From positions 1 to 27,593 of the IMG/VR virus record IMGVR_UViG_3300033978_000539: DNA of 27,593 nucleotides; one strand, written 5' to 3'. Source of the stretch: a virus. Made by a program: the position numbers and the translations under genes. The notes under the pieces are model-generated. The model was not told where the DNA came from and did no database searches. It worked only from the letters and a program-made list of their open reading frames with translations. Position 1 is the first letter of the stretch; every line of letters starts with the position of its first letter. This document shows positions 7,743-15,254 of this stretch, piece after piece.

Positions 7743-10700
7743 CTACTGCTTGCGCGCTGCTGGGAGTCGCTTGGTGCCACCGAGCGGGAGCACCTCGATG
7801 GCGAGGCCGACAAGCTGGGGGCCTTCGCCAGTCGATACCACGAGGGGATCGGTGTCGCTGATCGTAATTTTGACCGCCTGCGTTTTTTGGCTGCCCACCT
7901 GAAGCTTAACCTGCTCGGGCCATGAGCTCCCCGGCGACGGTGCAAGCTGCGCCGGCGACCATGAGCCGGTCGCGCGGACGGTGGACTCGTCGAAGTCGGT
8001 GTAGACGTTGATCGCAAGGTAGTGGTCCGCCTTGGAGCGTCCGAGGAACTGGCAATTGCGGAAACGCGCGTAATCCTGCGAGCCGCCGGGCTGAATCCAT
8101 GCGGTCTTGGCCGTCATGCTCAGGTAATTGCCGAACTCGAAGAACGTGCTGCGGTCGTCGTAGATCCACCGGCTGTTACTGGTGTTGTTGTCGCACGCGA
8201 GCACGCCAAAGGCGTTGCTGCTTGTCGCTGCGGTCCATGTGCCGTCTTCGCGGAAGCGTAGCACGTCGCGGCTCCACTGGTTTACGCCGTAGTTATAGAC
8301 GAGCACCTGTTTTTGGCCCGCCGTCGAGCTCTGGACGTAGAAGCGAACCTCGCGCTCCTCGGCGATGTGCACGGCGGCGATCACGGCGTCGTACGGGTAC
8401 TGGCCCGAGGTGATGTCCTGCACCGGGAGGCCGATGGGCTGCAAATCGAGGCGCTCGCCGATGAGGTAGAAAATGTTGTCGCTGCCAAAGAATAGCAGAC
8501 CCGGCGGGATGCTCACGACGCTGGCGGGGGATGTGCACCCGAGGTAATCGTGAATCGACTCGGGGTCGCTGAGCGCGGAGCCTGCGCCGGTCTCGTCGCG
8601 AAATTGGCCGTACGCGGCGTAAACCGAGCTCTCAGTGAACAGGATCAATTTGTCGTTCAGGGTGCCGGCGGCGGTGCAGCCGCCGTCGTGCTCCATGCGG
8701 ATGACGTTGCCCACGGCGAACGAGGGGGCCTGATTTGCGACGGGGGCGTTGGAGTAGTAGATGCTCCGCGGGTCGTCGGCCCCGCCCACAAGGAGCCGGT
8801 TGCGGTAGTTGACGGCAAAGCGCGCGCTGGCGACGGGCACGAATGGGAGCACGCCTCCGGTCGTGTAGATGGTCGGAGCGTCAAGGTCCGGGAGGCCGAG
8901 CGAGGTAGCCGCGAGCGTGCCCGCGTCGCGAATGGTGGTCGCGCCGTAGCCGGCCACGCTCGAGGCTGCGATGGAAGTCCAGCGGCGGAGGATCGTGCCG
9001 TCGGGCTCCGTGACGTAGAATTCGATCGTGGCGTCGTCGCGGTTCAAGTAGCTGGCGCCGGAATGGTAGATCGTCCAAGTGTCCTGCGCGCCGCTGACGG
9101 TCACGCGGCACGGGTCGGACGGCGTAGAGCGGTGGATGTTGCCTTGAGCGTCGCGGTAGGCGAGCACGGCTTGCAGCAAATAGTCGCCGTCCTGGAAGTC
9201 TACTTGCACGCCGCCGGCGCTTTGGCGCACGCTGCCGATGTACGGGCGGTCAATGATAGCCGTTTCGGCGGCCTGCTGGCCGTCGATGGTTTGCACGAGC
9301 CCGCCGGCGGTTTGCAGGCTTGCGCCGTAGGCGGTGCCGAGGGCGTCACCGGGCGCGCGCGGCTCGAGCGTGACGACGGCGAAGGCGAAGCCGCCGGAAC
9401 CGTCCACGGCGAAGCGGTGCGGGATGTGCCACCGGTTGGCGCGGTAGAATGGGCGAGGCGGGGCGGTCGGAAGAAGGCGCGGGATGAGCGTTTGCGCGGG
9501 CGAGCTCGCGAGCGTCGTGCGGTGGTCGTTTGGCCCGGTGACGACCATGGTGCCGATGTCGCCGGGGTAGTTCGCAAACTTCTCGGTCTCGAGGACGTTG
9601 CTCGCGTCGCGGCCCTGCCACGTCGAATAGGACGATCCGAGGCCAAGCGGGAGGCGCACCGGGAGGCGGTTCGTTTGCGTGACCTTGGCAAAGTATGTGA
9701 GCCGGAACGCGCGCGCGGTGGGCGTTGCGGCGCTCATGTTCTGGTCTTGGACGGTCGCGCCGGTGTCGGTGCGCGTCGAAAAATGGTGCACGTAGCGCGC
9801 GAGCACGTTCTCCGGCGCCGTCTGGTCGATCTGGATGAGCTCGGCGAAGACCGCGGCCTCGTCGTAGCCAAGGCTCAGGTTCTCGAGCGTTTGCGCCACG
9901 GTGACCGTGCCCACGACGGGGCACGAGCCGGCGCGCACGAGCGGGATCGCCGTGCTGCCTGATGACACGAGGGCGAGGCCGGTGGTCGTGATGACGTGCA
10001 TTTGCAGCACGCCGGCGGTCGGCTGCCACGGAAGCGCGGCTGCGAGGTTGACCGATAGGGCCACGCCGCCGAGGTAGAGACGGTTTCCAAAGAGCTCGAG
10101 CGACACGGCCACGACGGCGAGCGCGCCGACTTTGGCGGTGTTGGCTTGCGCGCTAAGGGCGAGCGAGCCGGCGGTGACCGTCCACCGTTGCAGCCGGTAG
10201 GTCGTCGTGCGGGACGAGTAGACGGCGAGAAAAAGGTTCACGCCGTCGCTCGCGATGTCGTAGGGGCAAAGGGGCCGGTATCGCTCCGCGGTCGTGTAGC
10301 GGAACGCCGTGAGCTCCCACCAGTCGCAATCGAGCGCGCCGGCGCTCGAGTAGCCGTTGACGAGCGAGCCGAGGCCGGATGCGGCATACGTGCACGTGTA
10401 GAGGTCCACCGTTGCCGGCGTGACGGCGCCGGGGAACCCGCCGAACGTGCGATCGGGGAACGCGACCGAAACCACGAGCGTGCTGACGCTCTGGTACGCG
10501 AGGACCTTAGGGTAGACGCGGCCGGTCACGTTAGTGCTCGCCGAGTCGATTAGCGCGCGCGTCTGCGCGTCGTATTGGCTCACGGTGAGCGTCACGGTGG
10601 TGCCGGTTGCGCCTGTCACCTGCTTTGCGCGCGTGATGCGGGCGACGAAAACGAAATCCTCTGTGGCGGCAATGTCCCAGGCGTCGTCGAAGTTGGCGGC

Positions 10701-11120
10701 GCCGGCGTCGTAGCTGGTCACGTCACCGATCACGTCCGACACGGCGCCCACGGTCACCCAATCGTTTGTGCTGCTGGGTGCGTATTGACGCGCCACGTAG
10801 CCGCACTCGTTAAGGATGCGCGCCGAGGCGCTTGAGCCACTCGCGCCGTCGTCGATGGCGTTGTCACGCGCGGCGTCGAGCACGACCGTTTGATCGCGCA
10901 ACGCAAGCGCGGCGATGGGTGCGCCGGCGTCGTTGAGCGGCGGGGTGGTCGTCTGGTAGCCGTAGCGTTTGCGCACGCTGCCGGGCGTGTCGAGGCGCCC
11001 GTTAGTGAGATCGGAGAGCTGACTAGGCGGCACGCGCCATGCGTCGAGGCTCTGATCGATGCCACCGCCAAAGTCGGCGCGAACGATGGCGCCTTCGCCC
11101 GGTTTGGATGCGTCAGCCAT
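7743..11120 (-). CDS. Large tail protein, probable tail nozzle (tubular protein B-like)
   Basis: This 1125-residue protein is the biggest tail component. It opens with a short segment typical of podovirus nozzle proteins (DFGGGIDQSLDAWRVPPSQL, then LTNGRLDTPGSVRKRYGY), where strands bind the adaptor, and then runs as a long beta-rich protein with many Val/Thr/Asp strands and no transmembrane segment. The last third contains ILFTESSVYAAYGQ and then LYFYSGVNQ-like segments (VLVYNYGVNQWSRDV) suggesting beta-propeller-like repeats. Position after the adaptor and before the ejection proteins matches T7-type gp12 in role. ATG 11120 lies 3 bases after the previous stop. The nozzle call is inferred from layout and the N-terminal pattern. 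Confidence 0.65.
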   Translation of the reverse strand: MADASKPGEGAIVRADFGGGIDQSLDAWRVPPSQLSDLTNGRLDTPGSVRKRYGYQTTTPPLNDAGAPIAALALRDQTVVLDAARDNAIDDGASGSSASARILNECGYVARQYAPSSTNDWVTVGAVSDVIGDVTSYDAGAANFDDAWDIAATEDFVFVARITRAKQVTGATGTTVTLTVSQYDAQTRALIDSASTNVTGRVYPKVLAYQSVSTLVVSVAFPDRTFGGFPGAVTPATVDLYTCTYAASGLGSLVNGYSSAGALDCDWWELTAFRYTTAERYRPLCPYDIASDGVNLFLAVYSSRTTTYRLQRWTVTAGSLALSAQANTAKVGALAVVAVSLELFGNRLYLGGVALSVNLAAALPWQPTAGVLQMHVITTTGLALVSSGSTAIPLVRAGSCPVVGTVTVAQTLENLSLGYDEAAVFAELIQIDQTAPENVLARYVHHFSTRTDTGATVQDQNMSAATPTARAFRLTYFAKVTQTNRLPVRLPLGLGSSYSTWQGRDASNVLETEKFANYPGDIGTMVVTGPNDHRTTLASSPAQTLIPRLLPTAPPRPFYRANRWHIPHRFAVDGSGGFAFAVVTLEPRAPGDALGTAYGASLQTAGGLVQTIDGQQAAETAIIDRPYIGSVRQSAGGVQVDFQDGDYLLQAVLAYRDAQGNIHRSTPSDPCRVTVSGAQDTWTIYHSGASYLNRDDATIEFYVTEPDGTILRRWTSIAASSVAGYGATTIRDAGTLAATSLGLPDLDAPTIYTTGGVLPFVPVASARFAVNYRNRLLVGGADDPRSIYYSNAPVANQAPSFAVGNVIRMEHDGGCTAAGTLNDKLILFTESSVYAAYGQFRDETGAGSALSDPESIHDYLGCTSPASVVSIPPGLLFFGSDNIFYLIGERLDLQPIGLPVQDITSGQYPYDAVIAAVHIAEEREVRFYVQSSTAGQKQVLVYNYGVNQWSRDVLRFREDGTWTAATSSNAFGVLACDNNTSNSRWIYDDRSTFFEFGNYLSMTAKTAWIQPGGSQDYARFRNCQFLGRSKADHYLAINVYTDFDESTVRATGSWSPAQLAPSPGSSWPEQVKLQVGSQKTQAVKITISDTDPLVVSTGEGPQLVGLAIEVLPLGGTKRLPAARKQ

Positions 11121-11123
11121 GCG

Positions 11124-11561
11124 TCACCATACCCAAATTTTCAGTTCGCACGCGGCCTGCACGTGGAGCTCGATTGTTTTCTCGTCGGCGCTGCGTGACT
11201 GCGCGACGCGGTGCGTGCGGTGGTTGCCGCTGGTCTGCGTGTCCACCACGATGAATCCCTCGACGGGGCGGCCGAGGGTGTGCGGGAGGAAATAGGTTCC
11301 CGGCGCCGCAAAGGTAATGAGCTCGTTCCGCCCACCCTTGCCGTCCGGCACGGTCAAGAACTGCCCGGCGCCGAACGGCACTTGCTTCAGCGCGTTGATC
11401 GCGTCGATCGCCTCGTTGGTGCGCGTGAAGCCGGCTTGGGATTGACGCTGCGCGTCCGTCGTCGCGGCCTCCTCGGTGCGCAGCACGCGCGTCGGGATGG
11501 TTTTGAGGGTGCTCGTGAGCTGGGCGAGGAGCTGCGGCCGTCTGGTGAGCGGGGCGGCCAT
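11124..11561 (-). CDS. Virion-associated protein between adaptor and nozzle (145 aa)
   Basis: ATG 11561 follows the previous stop without a gap. The N-terminal 65 residues are helical and basic (LLAQLTSTLKTIPTRVLRTE, then FTRTNEAIDAINALKQVPF); the second half is beta-rich (FLTVPDGKGGRNELITFAAP, VEGFIVVDTQTSG, IELHVQAACELKIWVW), like a small jelly-roll or tail-associated domain. Short proteins of this shape sit before tail proteins in similar phages and are often minor tail or fibre-attachment parts. I cannot name a specific role. Confidence 0.65.
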   Translation of the reverse strand: MAAPLTRRPQLLAQLTSTLKTIPTRVLRTEEAATTDAQRQSQAGFTRTNEAIDAINALKQVPFGAGQFLTVPDGKGGRNELITFAAPGTYFLPHTLGRPVEGFIVVDTQTSGNHRTHRVAQSRSADEKTIELHVQAACELKIWVW

Positions 11562-12251
11562 TTAGGGCCTCGGAAGCAAGCGGCTAGGGTCGCCGTCGAG
11601 CGTGCGCGAGCCATAGACGTTGGTCACACGCTCGGTGTTCTGCGTCGCGCGGAACGGGGCTAGGCGGTCGATGCGCGCGCCGAGCTGCTGAACCATCCCC
11701 ATCGCAAACGAAACATCGAGCTGCTCTTTTTGCTGGCAGTAGGCCACGGCGCGCCAAATGGCATACTCTTCCCAGCCGTCTACGCCGTCCCATGTGTCGG
11801 CGTCGAGGGTGAGCCGCGGCGAGGCGGGCGCGTACCAGTGCCGGATCGTGTAGCCGGCGGCCGGCGCCGGAAGAAAGGTGATGTTGCCCGCGATGATGCG
11901 GAACGCCACCGGGCGGCCTGGGTTCGGCGCCGAGGTGCCGAGGAGCCTTGCGCGCTCGTGGAAGCTGTACGAACCGAGCCGGACGCGGGCGCCGCTGTCC
12001 TCGAGTTCGACGTAGAGCGTCTCGTAGTGCGTCGCCGGGAGCGCGTAGGACTCGGCGCCGGTCGTCGTGATGACCTGCTCGGTGGCGTAGTACTCTTGGC
12101 CTCGAGCGCCCACAAGCCGATCGTAGAATTCGGCGAGGGCTTGGTTGAGGTACTCGTCAATTTCCGAGTCGGTGACGAACTGATTTCCGACGAGATCGGC
12201 ACGCAGCCGAACGTCTGAGCGCATATCACCAAGCGTTCGACTGCGTGCCAT
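11562..12251 (-). CDS. Putative head-tail adaptor protein (229 aa)
   Basis: The 229-residue product has the layout of podovirus head-to-tail adaptors, which bind the portal and start the tail: helical N terminus (LGDMRSDVRLRADLVGNQFV, then TDSEIDEYLNQALAEFYDRL), a beta domain (ESYALPATHYETLYVELED, then SYSFHERARL), a strand with ITFLPAPAAGYTIRHWYAP, and C-terminal helices (WEEYAIWRAVAYCQQKEQLD). It lies after the capsid genes and before the nozzle, as expected. A 4-base gap from the previous stop and the ATG at 12251 (no strong Shine-Dalgarno) set the start. Family assignment is from pattern, not alignment. Confidence 0.68.
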   Translation of the reverse strand: MARSRTLGDMRSDVRLRADLVGNQFVTDSEIDEYLNQALAEFYDRLVGARGQEYYATEQVITTTGAESYALPATHYETLYVELEDSGARVRLGSYSFHERARLLGTSAPNPGRPVAFRIIAGNITFLPAPAAGYTIRHWYAPASPRLTLDADTWDGVDGWEEYAIWRAVAYCQQKEQLDVSFAMGMVQQLGARIDRLAPFRATQNTERVTNVYGSRTLDGDPSRLLPRP

Positions 12252-12255
12252 TGTC

Positions 12256-12462
12256 TCACTCCTCCATGCAAGCCATGGTGAACGCCTCGAGGGCGTCCGC
12301 CAGGGCTGTCTTGTCGCCGGCCTTCACCGCGTCGAGCACGTCACCGGCGAGGGCTTTCTTTTCCTCGGGCGAGTAGCCGCGCTCTGAGGCGGGCGCCTCC
12401 TCTTCGTCTTCTCCGCCCTTTGGGCCACGGCCGAGGGCGATAAGCAGCGCGGGCTTTTTCAT
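12256..12462 (-). CDS. Small acidic protein in head operon (68 aa)
   Basis: ATG 12462 overlaps the preceding stop as TAATG. The protein has a short basic/hydrophobic start (KKPALLIALGRG), an acidic loop (GGEDEEEAPASERG) and two amphipathic helices (PEEKKALAGDVLDAVKAGDK, then LADALEAFTMACM). Small proteins of this type lie between capsid and connector genes in many phages. No function can be assigned. Confidence 0.68.
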   Translation of the reverse strand: MKKPALLIALGRGPKGGEDEEEAPASERGYSPEEKKALAGDVLDAVKAGDKTALADALEAFTMACMEE

Positions 12463-12848
12463 TAGGCGCTCGAATTCTTCAGCACGAGGAGAAGGTTCAC
12501 TCGGTTGCCCGTGGCTGCCGCGACGTTGGCGAGTGCGGCCGACGAAATGTCGAAGATGCGCACTTGGAACGTCTTGGCGCTAAGGTCAACGGCGCCGATT
12601 TGGCTGGTAACCTTGTCGTCGCTGCTGGCGAGTTGCAGCGTCGCCGTCGCGGACAAGAGGCTCGTGTACACGTCTTGGAGCGTCACGGTGTAGACGCCGG
12701 TGGACGCGAGCGCGACGGATGCCACGCCGCGGCCGAGGATGGTCGTCGCGACGGGATCGGACGCGCCGTTGGTGCTCCACGAGATCGGGAGCACAACGAC
12801 GCCGGGATCGAGAGCTCCGAGGAGCTGAATGAAGGAACGCCCGGCCAT
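12462..12848 (-). CDS. Capsid-associated structural protein (128 aa)
   Basis: ATG 12848 overlaps the capsid stop as TGATG. The 128-residue protein is beta-rich with many Ala/Val/Ser/Thr (GRGVASVALASTGVYTVTLQ, then DVYTSLLSATATLQLA) and lacks charged helices. A short, beta-strand protein directly after the major capsid gene is often a decoration or cement protein, or a head fibre base. The repeating G-x-Y-T-V-T-L-x-D pattern resembles virion proteins of unknown role in similar phages. Assignment to the virion is likely; decoration is inference. Confidence 0.72.
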   Translation of the reverse strand: MAGRSFIQLLGALDPGVVVLPISWSTNGASDPVATTILGRGVASVALASTGVYTVTLQDVYTSLLSATATLQLASSDDKVTSQIGAVDLSAKTFQVRIFDISSAALANVAAATGNRVNLLLVLKNSSA

Positions 12849-14170
12849 CAGTACACCGTTGCCGCGAGGAAGTTTTTGCCGCGGCCGTTGAAGCCGGGCG
12901 CGCGACAACGCAGGTTGCCGTAGCTGCCGACGCGGATTTGGTAGGCGTCGTCATCGCTCACGCGGAGGAACTGGTTGGTATCGTAGTCGAGAATGTGGGG
13001 TGCGGCATTGAGCGAGAAGAGATCCCACGTGTCCATTTGGACCGCGAAGATCTCAGACTGCGGCACGTTGATGTCAGCCACGCACTTGACCGGGCCGGTG
13101 TCGCCCATGAGCACGATCGACTGAAAGCCGATCTCCGCGTCCTCGATGCTCACGGCGCGGTCGTAGACGGTGCGCGAGCCAAGGAACTTGTTGAGTGCCG
13201 CGAAGTCGCGCGGGTGCATGAAGCAATGGTCCGGGCGACCACCTTCCGCGGCGATGTCGCTCACGAGCTGAATGATCGCTTCGTCCGGCGAGGCGCCGGT
13301 GCAATCGAGGAGCGAGCCGCCAAGGCTGGTCTTGTCCGAGGTACGGGTGAGGCCGTAGATGTCCGCCGGGAAGAACGCCGAGGTCGAGAGGCCGGTTGCT
13401 ACGCCGAGGTCGGAACCGGCGATCCACTGCTTCATGCCGGTGACGACGTTCGAGTTCGTGAAGACGGTCGCGTTCGAGGTCGCGACGGTGCGATCGGTCG
13501 CGCGCGCGAGGTAGTGGCCCGCGGCGATGCTGGTGCCGTCGTTGACGGTGATGGTGCCGGCCTTGCGGTCAACGGCGGTGACGCGGATCGGCGTCGTGAC
13601 CGTGGAGTTGATCACGGTGTCGTACATGAACGCCGTGCCGCCGGTGCCCGAGAAGACGCTAAGGCGCTCGCCGAGGCTGAAATTGTAGGCGTCGCTCGGG
13701 GTCGCGAGCGTGATCGTCGCGGTGGCGATGCTGCCGACCTTGCCGATCGTGCCCGTGCCGTCGCGGAAGAGGTGGCGTGCGATCGAACGCATCGCGGTAA
13801 ACATCGCGAGGTCCATCGTATCCTGGAAAAGGTCCACCATGGCGCCCTCATCCATGACGGCCGCCTTCATCGCCTCGCCGCTGATGGTCGCGAGCGAGTA
13901 GTCGCTCTTGCGCGTGAGCGTGAAGGTCTTGTAGGTGTCGTTGTAGGCCTGGGAGGTTTCCGAGGCGGCCTTAGCGCCGCTGAAGGTCGCACCGCCACCC
14001 TGGATCGAGTTGATCGTGAGCGGAACGTCCACGCTCTTACCGACGAAATTCGTCTTCTTGGCGAGCATCGCGAAGAAGGGGTTATTTTTGCGGAGCTCGC
14101 GCGGGACCGTGTAGTCCGGGTAGAGGAACTTGATGATAGAGGCGGCGGATGCAGTGTCCAAAACGGGCAT
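12848..14170 (-). CDS. Major capsid protein
   Basis: The 440-residue protein follows the scaffold, as expected for the main shell protein. It begins MPVLDTASAASIIKFLYPDY and has the low-Lys, beta-rich composition of phage shell proteins, with a long helix around MVDLFQDTMDLAMFTAMRSI and a C-terminal part (FAVQMDTWDLFSLNAAPHIL, then GSYGNLRCRAPGFNGRG) typical of the axial domain end. An inserted Ig-like beta region (about 170-230, with IRVTAVDRKAGTITV) is likely. ATG 14170 with AGGA 7 bases upstream is preferred to an in-frame ATG at 14212 that would begin inside the leader hairpin. No processing site is evident. HK97 fold is inferred from context. Confidence 0.85.
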   Translation of the reverse strand: MPVLDTASAASIIKFLYPDYTVPRELRKNNPFFAMLAKKTNFVGKSVDVPLTINSIQGGGATFSGAKAASETSQAYNDTYKTFTLTRKSDYSLATISGEAMKAAVMDEGAMVDLFQDTMDLAMFTAMRSIARHLFRDGTGTIGKVGSIATATITLATPSDAYNFSLGERLSVFSGTGGTAFMYDTVINSTVTTPIRVTAVDRKAGTITVNDGTSIAAGHYLARATDRTVATSNATVFTNSNVVTGMKQWIAGSDLGVATGLSTSAFFPADIYGLTRTSDKTSLGGSLLDCTGASPDEAIIQLVSDIAAEGGRPDHCFMHPRDFAALNKFLGSRTVYDRAVSIEDAEIGFQSIVLMGDTGPVKCVADINVPQSEIFAVQMDTWDLFSLNAAPHILDYDTNQFLRVSDDDAYQIRVGSYGNLRCRAPGFNGRGKNFLAATVY

Positions 14171-14183
14171 GATGGTCCTAGTA

Positions 14184-14210
14184 GGCGGGAGGTTGGTGGT
14201 TCCTCCCGCC
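14184..14210. repeat. 9-bp perfect hairpin upstream of major capsid gene
   Basis: GGCGGGAGG (14184-14192) pairs perfectly with CCTCCCGCC (14202-14210) around a 9-base loop in the 51-base gap between scaffold and capsid genes. There is no T run in either direction, so it is not a simple intrinsic terminator. A stem just upstream of the most expressed gene could be an RNA-processing or stability element. Confidence 0.6.
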
Positions 14211-14221
14211 ACCGGTCACCG

Positions 14222-15232
14222 TCAGCCGTTGAGGCGCCCCGCCTTCAACATGCCCACGATGTAATCCCTTCGGGCATCGCGCGACATGTGCGCCGTGTCT
14301 GGCGCAGCGGAACTCTTCTCGCCGGCTCTCGACGTGCTCAACGTGCGGGAGGGCTTCGGTTTGCCTGCTGCGGATACCGTTCCGGTGCGCGGCGTGCTGG
14401 TGCCGCGGCGAGCTGCGCGCTCGTTAACGTGACGATACTCTTCGGACGCGAGGTAGTCCAGGGCTTCCGCGATGTCGTTCAGGCTCGGGACTTTGCCGGT
14501 CTGCTTGTAGTAGTCGTCTTGGAGCTGGTAGGCCTGTTGTTTGACGAGCTCGGGGTGCAATTCGGCGCGCGCGGCGAGGTACGGGAACGCCTCTTCATCC
14601 CGTGCGAGCGCGAAGAATTGGCCCTCTGCCGCGGCGCGCTGTTGGCTCATCTCCCGCTGGGCTTGGCCGGTGCGGTAGTCCTCGAGCTCCTTGGCCTGCT
14701 TGGCAATCTGCTCTTGGAGCGCGCGGAACTGCGCTTCCGGCGTGCCGTCCATGGCGGCGCGCTCCGTGAGGTCGCGAAGGTCCACGCCGAGCTCTTTGAG
14801 GCCGGCGATGGGGTCGCGCTGCATGGCCTCTCGAGCTCGGCGCAGTTGCTCCACCTCGCGGCGCTCGAGGTCGAGGCGCATCCGGTCGCGCTCCACCTCG
14901 GCGCGCTGCGCTTCGGCCTCGCGGCGCAGCCGGTTGGCCTTCTCGCGCGCGCGCACCACGGCGCTGATACGGTCCTCGGGCTCGTCGTGTTCTTCGGCCT
15001 CTGGGGCCTGTAGCATTGCCGGGCGCTCGTCGGGCGTGTCGTCGTCCGTCTGCGCCGCGGCGGGCTCTTGGCGAGGCGCTGGGGCCTGCTGCGCGGGCTC
15101 TTTGTTTGCGGCGCGGAGCGCGGCCAATGCGGCGGCGCGTCGGTCGTTGCGCTCGTTGCCATTGATGCCGGCGAATTGCGCTGCGGGCTCTGCTGGGGCT
15201 TGCGCTATCGGCGCGCTTTGTTCGAGGTTCAT
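14222..15232 (-). CDS. Scaffolding protein
   Basis: The 336-residue product sits between portal and major capsid, the standard place for the scaffold that guides prohead assembly. It is highly charged, without cysteines, and mostly helical: an Ala/Gln/Pro-rich N terminus, an acidic segment (TDDDTPDERPAMLQAPEAEE), a long coiled coil at about residues 85-195 (REKANRLRREAEAQRAEVER and onward), a region ending LNDIAEALDYLASEEY, then a basic Ser/Thr/Arg-rich tail (about 270-336) that could bind the capsid protein. ATG 15232 has AAAGGA about 6 bases upstream. No protease gene is visible nearby. Confidence 0.82.
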   Translation of the reverse strand: MNLEQSAPIAQAPAEPAAQFAGINGNERNDRRAAALAALRAANKEPAQQAPAPRQEPAAAQTDDDTPDERPAMLQAPEAEEHDEPEDRISAVVRAREKANRLRREAEAQRAEVERDRMRLDLERREVEQLRRAREAMQRDPIAGLKELGVDLRDLTERAAMDGTPEAQFRALQEQIAKQAKELEDYRTGQAQREMSQQRAAAEGQFFALARDEEAFPYLAARAELHPELVKQQAYQLQDDYYKQTGKVPSLNDIAEALDYLASEEYRHVNERAARRGTSTPRTGTVSAAGKPKPSRTLSTSRAGEKSSAAPDTAHMSRDARRDYIVGMLKAGRLNG

Positions 15233-15254
15233 GGGCTGTCCTTTGGTTGTCCGC

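Noticed and set aside
8550-9962. Plus-strand frame of 470 codons opposite the nozzle gene
   Set aside because: No domain, no ribosome-binding site or operon context on the plus strand, and it lies fully inside a coherent 1125-aa minus-strand gene.
12938-15013. Long plus-strand open frame (691 codons) opposite capsid and scaffold genes
   Set aside because: It is the antisense shadow of two well-supported genes; G+C-rich codon bias keeps the opposite strand free of stops, and its product is Arg/Gly/Val-rich without domains.
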